Positions 31,559 through 35,736 of a stretch of DNA of 35,736 nt are shown piece by piece. Each line of letters starts with the position of its first letter. Position 1 is the stretch's first letter. The notes beneath the pieces are model-generated. The model ran no database searches, was not told where the DNA came from, and saw only the letters and a list, made by a program, of their open reading frames with translations. Origin of the DNA: Gonapodya prolifera JEL478. Lineage: Eukaryota > Monoblepharomycota > Monoblepharidomycetes > Monoblepharidales > Gonapodyaceae. The position numbers and the translations under genes were made by a program. The stretch is taken from positions 428,697 through 464,432 of the forward strand of contig KQ965751.1 of assembly GCA_001574975.1 (NCBI GenBank), read 5' to 3'.

Positions 31559-31985
31559 CTTGATTGATCCGGTATGACCTGCGTATATCTTCTTCTCGAG
31601 CACTTTCCATGGACTTTTCTCGACTTGTAAAATCGTTTTACTACCTCACTAGACAGTTTTGATGATACCTTACACATATATTTGTAAACTCTACTCTAAT
31701 CTGGTATAAATTATGAGTGAATGGCAAACACCAAACGAAACAAATTTACTAAAGTAAGGCTCGCTGGAGAATGCTTACTCTGTACCGATTGAGTAAGACG
31801 GTTTCCGTTTTCGGGTTTCTGTCAGGACACCGCCCGCCATGACTCACCAACCGCACTCAGACGGGATCTTGAAACCACCCCACACAATCGAAGAGAGACT
31901 CGCATTTTTGGCGTCCATCTGTCAATCTCGAACCCTTTTCGACGTGATGTTGACGGTTTGCCGGGACAGCGCCCGTTCAGAGAAC
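31559..31985. other. Intergenic region between paralogues A and B
   Basis: 427 bases, AT-rich in the first half. It should hold the 3' end of A and the promoter of B. The open frame of B extends upstream to an ATG at 31839; the start at 31986 is preferred because it aligns with the start of A. No other gene is visible. Confidence 0.5.
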
Positions 31986-33960
31986 ATGGCGCCAATTCAA
32001 CGACTCAGGATTCTTCATCCATCCGGCTCGAACCTCATTATCGTACGACCGGAACAACGTCCCTGGAATCTGCTTGATTTCATTGCATTCCTCAAAACGC
32101 GCCTTCCACCTGCGCTGGGGAACTTTCGTCCCGAGGATATGAAACTTGTTGTGTCGGAGGGGGAAAGTTACGACGAGTTCGAGCTGCTTTCCACAGAGGA
32201 TGTTCGGAGACTTTGGGCGAGTCCTGAAGTCGCATTGACGTGCAATGTAGAACTAGTTCCTGGATATGCTCCCGAGGTGCAGTGTTTCTCGAAGTTTTTG
32301 TTTCGCCTGCTGCTTCTTCAACTCGCTTGCACGTCCGGAAACTCACCAGCGAGCTATCATCGGTGTGGATGTTCCATTGCCGCCTCGAAAATCGTCGCCC
32401 CCGGGTGGTCGTCGCAGATTGCCACCGATCCCTGACACCGACGCTCGGCGGATATCGGAACTCACGTTGAGTGATGAAGAGGTCCGGAAACCTCCAAAAG
32501 GTAATACGGTCGACAATCCACCGCTGGCGTCCAGGACGCTGCCCGGCCAAATCGCAATCGCCCCACCTCCCAACCTACAACTCCCGTTGGAGGACTTATC
32601 TTCCGATTCCGATTCACTCCCACTCTCGACAGTCCACTCACGTCACAGTATCCACTCGTCTGTGACGGCGACCTTGAGTGATGTGGTGAATGAAGACGAG
32701 CTTACCGACATTTCGAATGTGGAGGTTCCGACCATCGCTCGACCGAAGGGACACTCGCTGAACGTGATGACGACCGCGAAGGATATTCTTCCTGGAATGT
32801 TCCGCTCACGCGTGCCGGACGCCGTGGAGAAGGGCTACGTTTCTATCTATTGTGACGTGGGGTTTGACAACGGAGGTGATGTGGGACGCTTGGTCTCGGC
32901 AAATGCCCACCCAAATGTCGGAGTCACTCGTGCAAAGCGTATTGATCGCCCCAGTGCCACAGTGGATCTGTCGCCTCAGGATACCGCTGAGCCGGAGATT
33001 ACGCTCAGCATCTCGAACCATGGACCCGGAACTCCACCCAGTACACCACATCCTCTGGCGCCAGGCGGAGGCACTCGCGCACTAAATGTGTATCGCCGAC
33101 TGTCGCTGTTGAATCTAAAGCCGACACAGGGATATTCTGCAGCGTCGACAACTTCCTCCAGTGTTAACGCTGTCCCACCTTCGAATGGACAGCTGGAGGA
33201 GCAACTGCGGATATTTTTATCGGGAGGTGGACATTATGATGCTGAGCTGATGTGGAAGAGCGAGGAGGACGCAACGTTCAGGGAAATCATGGGAGAGCTT
33301 GCGGACGACCGATGGACTCTGCAACGAGGCTGGGGCTACAAAATGGTAATAAATGTGCATTGTTATATTGTGCGTCACCAATCACAATTTTTCCTGACAT
33401 GATACGTCCCCAAAGGTTGCGATGGATTCTCATCGGCATCTGGTGCAATACATCCCGCGGAACACTTCCTGGGAGAAAGTGAAAAGCCGTGGCTACCTTC
33501 AATTTGTGAGTTTGTGAAGTCTTTTGATCTGTCCCATCCCTTCTCCAATCCTTCCATGTGACTTGTGTGATACCTCTGCGCTGAAAAGACCATAATTTAT
33601 AATTCATCGCACCTCTTCCACACGGCAAAACGCACCCTCCCCACAAAACTGCCAGACCTTCGTGTTCCCACTTTTCATACCGAATTCATTGAGCCACTCA
33701 GCTCCCCGACGCATGGACCGGGCGCTGGGAGGCACACGGAGTGGGCGTGCCTCTACCCAGAAGGTCGATTCAGACCACCAAATGATGGTTCCGGGGATGT
33801 CCACGTTGCGTACGTGGTTAGAGCGGCAGGAGATGAGCTCGGACATAGCTGTAAGAGGGTCGTTGAGGACTGGGTCAGGAAGATGGTTGGAGTCCAAGGT
33901 GATTGGGGTGAGTGCATGAATGTGTTAAATCTATATTATGGCGAATGTCTGACACCTTGA
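31986..33960 (+). CDS. Unknown protein, tandem paralogue B
   Basis: Exons 31986-32276, 32350-33345, 33416-33505 and 33589-33960, all in phase 0, give 582 residues. The N-terminus MAPIQRLRILHPSGSNLIIV matches paralogue A (hydrophobic strand, GS turn, LII strand), followed by LLDFIAFLKTRL. The middle is Pro/Ser-rich and differs from A. The C-terminal block realigns: LMWKSEEDATFREIMGELAD, LQRGWGYKM, TIIYNSSHLF, LRVPTFHTEFIEPL, DVHVAYVVRAAG and CKRVVEDWVRKMV. Exon 4 was placed by homology to A; its acceptor is AAG. A GTGAGT near 33907 could splice onto 34004 and replace the last residues, ending near 34045. An upstream ATG at 31839 would add 49 residues. Function unknown. Confidence 0.72.
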
Positions 33961-35736
33961 AAAACCATTGATTTCTGCTTTTGCTCATCGCTGTGGTGCC
34001 TAGCTCTATCTGCTGCCGCTCCCAAGTTCCGAGTCTGGCGAGGTTAGAATTGCTCTGAGGATCAAAGCAGTTCCAGACTGTTATAATGCTTAATTCTTAT
34101 TGGTATATGTGTCGAATGGACTTTGTTAGAGCAGTGTACTTTTTGTCATTTGCATCATTACGTGCATTTTCATAATCAACCTGTGACGTGTGCCACCGAG
34201 TCAAAACGGCCATCCATTATTTAACAATTATTGAGAGTAAACCATTTCACATTTCACTTCTCTTCTTTACCATTTTTGGTGAAAATCATCAATAATTAAG
34301 TTTGGTGGCACAGGACAAATGCAATTTGTTTCATCTCATTGACGTGCCTCCCGCCCTGTGGCACAACCTGGTGACGCGAAGAAGACAAACGCAGGCAGAT
34401 AAACACGAGTACAGCTGTATCGTTTGAATTGCTGTGCTGCCTTGCCATGTGTGCGTCTTCCATTGACAGGCCTGAGTGCCTCGCTCGATGTTCAGAAAAG
34501 CTTCCCAGTTTCCGCATCAAGCAATCTATAGACCTCAACAATTGCCTGCAAAAGAACGAAAGGGTTTTAGTTGGGGGCGTTAATCAAGTTTGGGAGGTGT
34601 TGCAGTGATGGCTAGGAATTTCTCTGTTGGCTTTAGTTGACCATTGGCAATGAATGGCAGAAGTCACCCAGGCCTTTGCACACACATGTACGGAACTACA
34701 AATAAAGCATCTAATGAAGCGTGTTACTTGAAACTCAGGCATACAGCAGAAGCATTGCACCCAGATTCGAACAACCNNNGGTCACAACAGTAACCTGGCA
34801 GACCAACAACAAAGTATCAATTCTAAAGACTTGGTCTGACTTGCCTGCACAATCTACAAATTTCTAGCATGGATATAGACCCCGGAATCGTTGGTATAGT
34901 AGCACAAATATTGTAGATGTTGGCAGCACACGTCCCGCATCAACCCAATCCCCCTCCTGCTTCCCCTGTCTCACTCTAACCTCGCCATGCAGCTATTAGA
35001 GGTGTACGTTGTTGGGACCTGTGTCTTTGTTTCACAGGCAAAGCCATGAGGGGCGGTGATCCGGGGCTAAAATGTTAATTGAATGTGATTTCAAACATTT
35101 GTGATCCAACATTATCTTTTCCTTTTCCTTTTTGCAACTTTAATGCTGAAAACGCTCAAAGATTAAACTGAAATCAAAATGTATCAAGGTTAAAGGACAC
35201 CTGGCGGTTTTGCAGAACAAACGCTACACTTATATTTTCACAATTATAAATCATGAAGATAAAATACAGTCCACACCTTGCGCCAACCAAGCACACACCA
35301 ATGTGGCTGATACCAAAACATGCAAGACAATTTATCTGACTCTTCCAATTCAGATGCGGGGACTTGGGCTATGTTGCAAACAAAAAGGAGGTGCCAGTAC
35401 TTGGTGCAGTTGATCCTCCTCTCTCAGCTGGAGTGGATGATCCCAGCAGAAAGGTCTTTCTATGAAGACGCAAGGCTCAACTTGAATGCCATGTTGAATC
35501 CAGACTGCTTTTGGAACTTTCAGTGAGTTCTGGCAGGAACAATAAACACTGCTGTATATCCAACAAAGTCAACATTGTTCTGGACATAGTGCGGTAAGTG
35601 ATGTCAAGACTCTTAATCTGTAGATATCTTCGCCAGTAGCGCACTAGCCAAGATGATAGTAGAAGTTGAAGACAAAAGAAAGAGATCAAATCTATGCCCA
35701 AGAACTAAGTGGCAAAATCTTGGTTATCTCAATCCT
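33961..35736. other. AT-richer end region without genes
   Basis: 1776 bases with no open frame showing family features on either strand. The composition is visibly AT-richer than the rest of the window and lacks the short-intron gene pattern. An NNN gap sits at 34777-34779. No tRNA, rRNA, terminal repeats or transposase are recognised. It could be decayed repeat DNA or a long intergenic region. Confidence 0.5.
34777..34779. other. Assembly gap or ambiguous bases (NNN)
   Basis: Three N bases inside the gene-poor end region. The true local sequence or length is unknown. Confidence 0.95.

Noticed and set aside
33649-33919. Exon 4 of paralogue B in the frame beginning TFVFPLFIP
   Set aside because: A different frame starting at 33589 aligns along its whole length with exon 4 of paralogue A, including DVHVAYVVRA and CKRVVEDW. 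The TFVFPLFIP frame has no similarity.
1-35736. CRISPR array, operons or bacterial-type sites
   Set aside because: Splice sites and gene families show a fungal nuclear genome. No regularly spaced repeats were seen.

Overview
The window is a stretch of fungal nuclear genome. The genes are dense and intron-rich, with introns mostly 55-90 bases long carrying GT-AG ends. The gene content is typically fungal: a GIT1-type permease, a four-pass membrane protein that is probably DUF4436-like, RING-H2 proteins, Sel1 repeats and HMG boxes. Intron density suggests a basidiomycete or an early-diverging fungus; the sequence alone does not settle which. Most genes had to be spliced by hand, and exon coordinates are given in each entry. 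Splice phases close in every multi-exon model, but no transcript evidence was available.

Left part (1-7723): the 3' end of an aldo/keto reductase is followed by two complete tandem copies of a 349-residue four-pass membrane protein. All seven coding exons are identical in length between the two copies. A third, broken copy keeps only the promoter and first exon. All three share an inverted pair of a GGAAC(C/G)GTTCC motif at an almost constant distance from the ATG. About 2.6 kb without a convincing gene follows; it holds one diverged repeat pair and a hairpin.

Middle (7724-18213): a single-exon 783-residue low-complexity protein (+) comes first. After it lie three minus-strand genes: a 14-exon GIT1-like permease with a 10-base micro-exon, a 676-residue protein with a Lys/Ala/Glu-rich half and three shortened HMG boxes, and a Sel1-repeat membrane protein.

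Right part (18584-33960): a small helical protein (-) diverges from a 1009-residue RING-H2 protein (+). That gene converges on a 290-residue membrane RING-H2 protein (-), which diverges from a WD40 protein (+). Then come a four-pass membrane protein (+), an unknown 251-residue protein (+), and a tandem pair of paralogues (+) whose shared N- and C-terminal blocks I do not recognise. This pair is the best candidate for an undescribed family. The last 1.8 kb is AT-richer, contains a 3-base N gap and shows no gene.

No functional pathway obviously links these genes. The clearest evolutionary signals are two independent local duplications (the four-pass membrane family and the unknown pair), two adjacent RING-H2 genes, and an apparently high share of AAG 3' splice sites.
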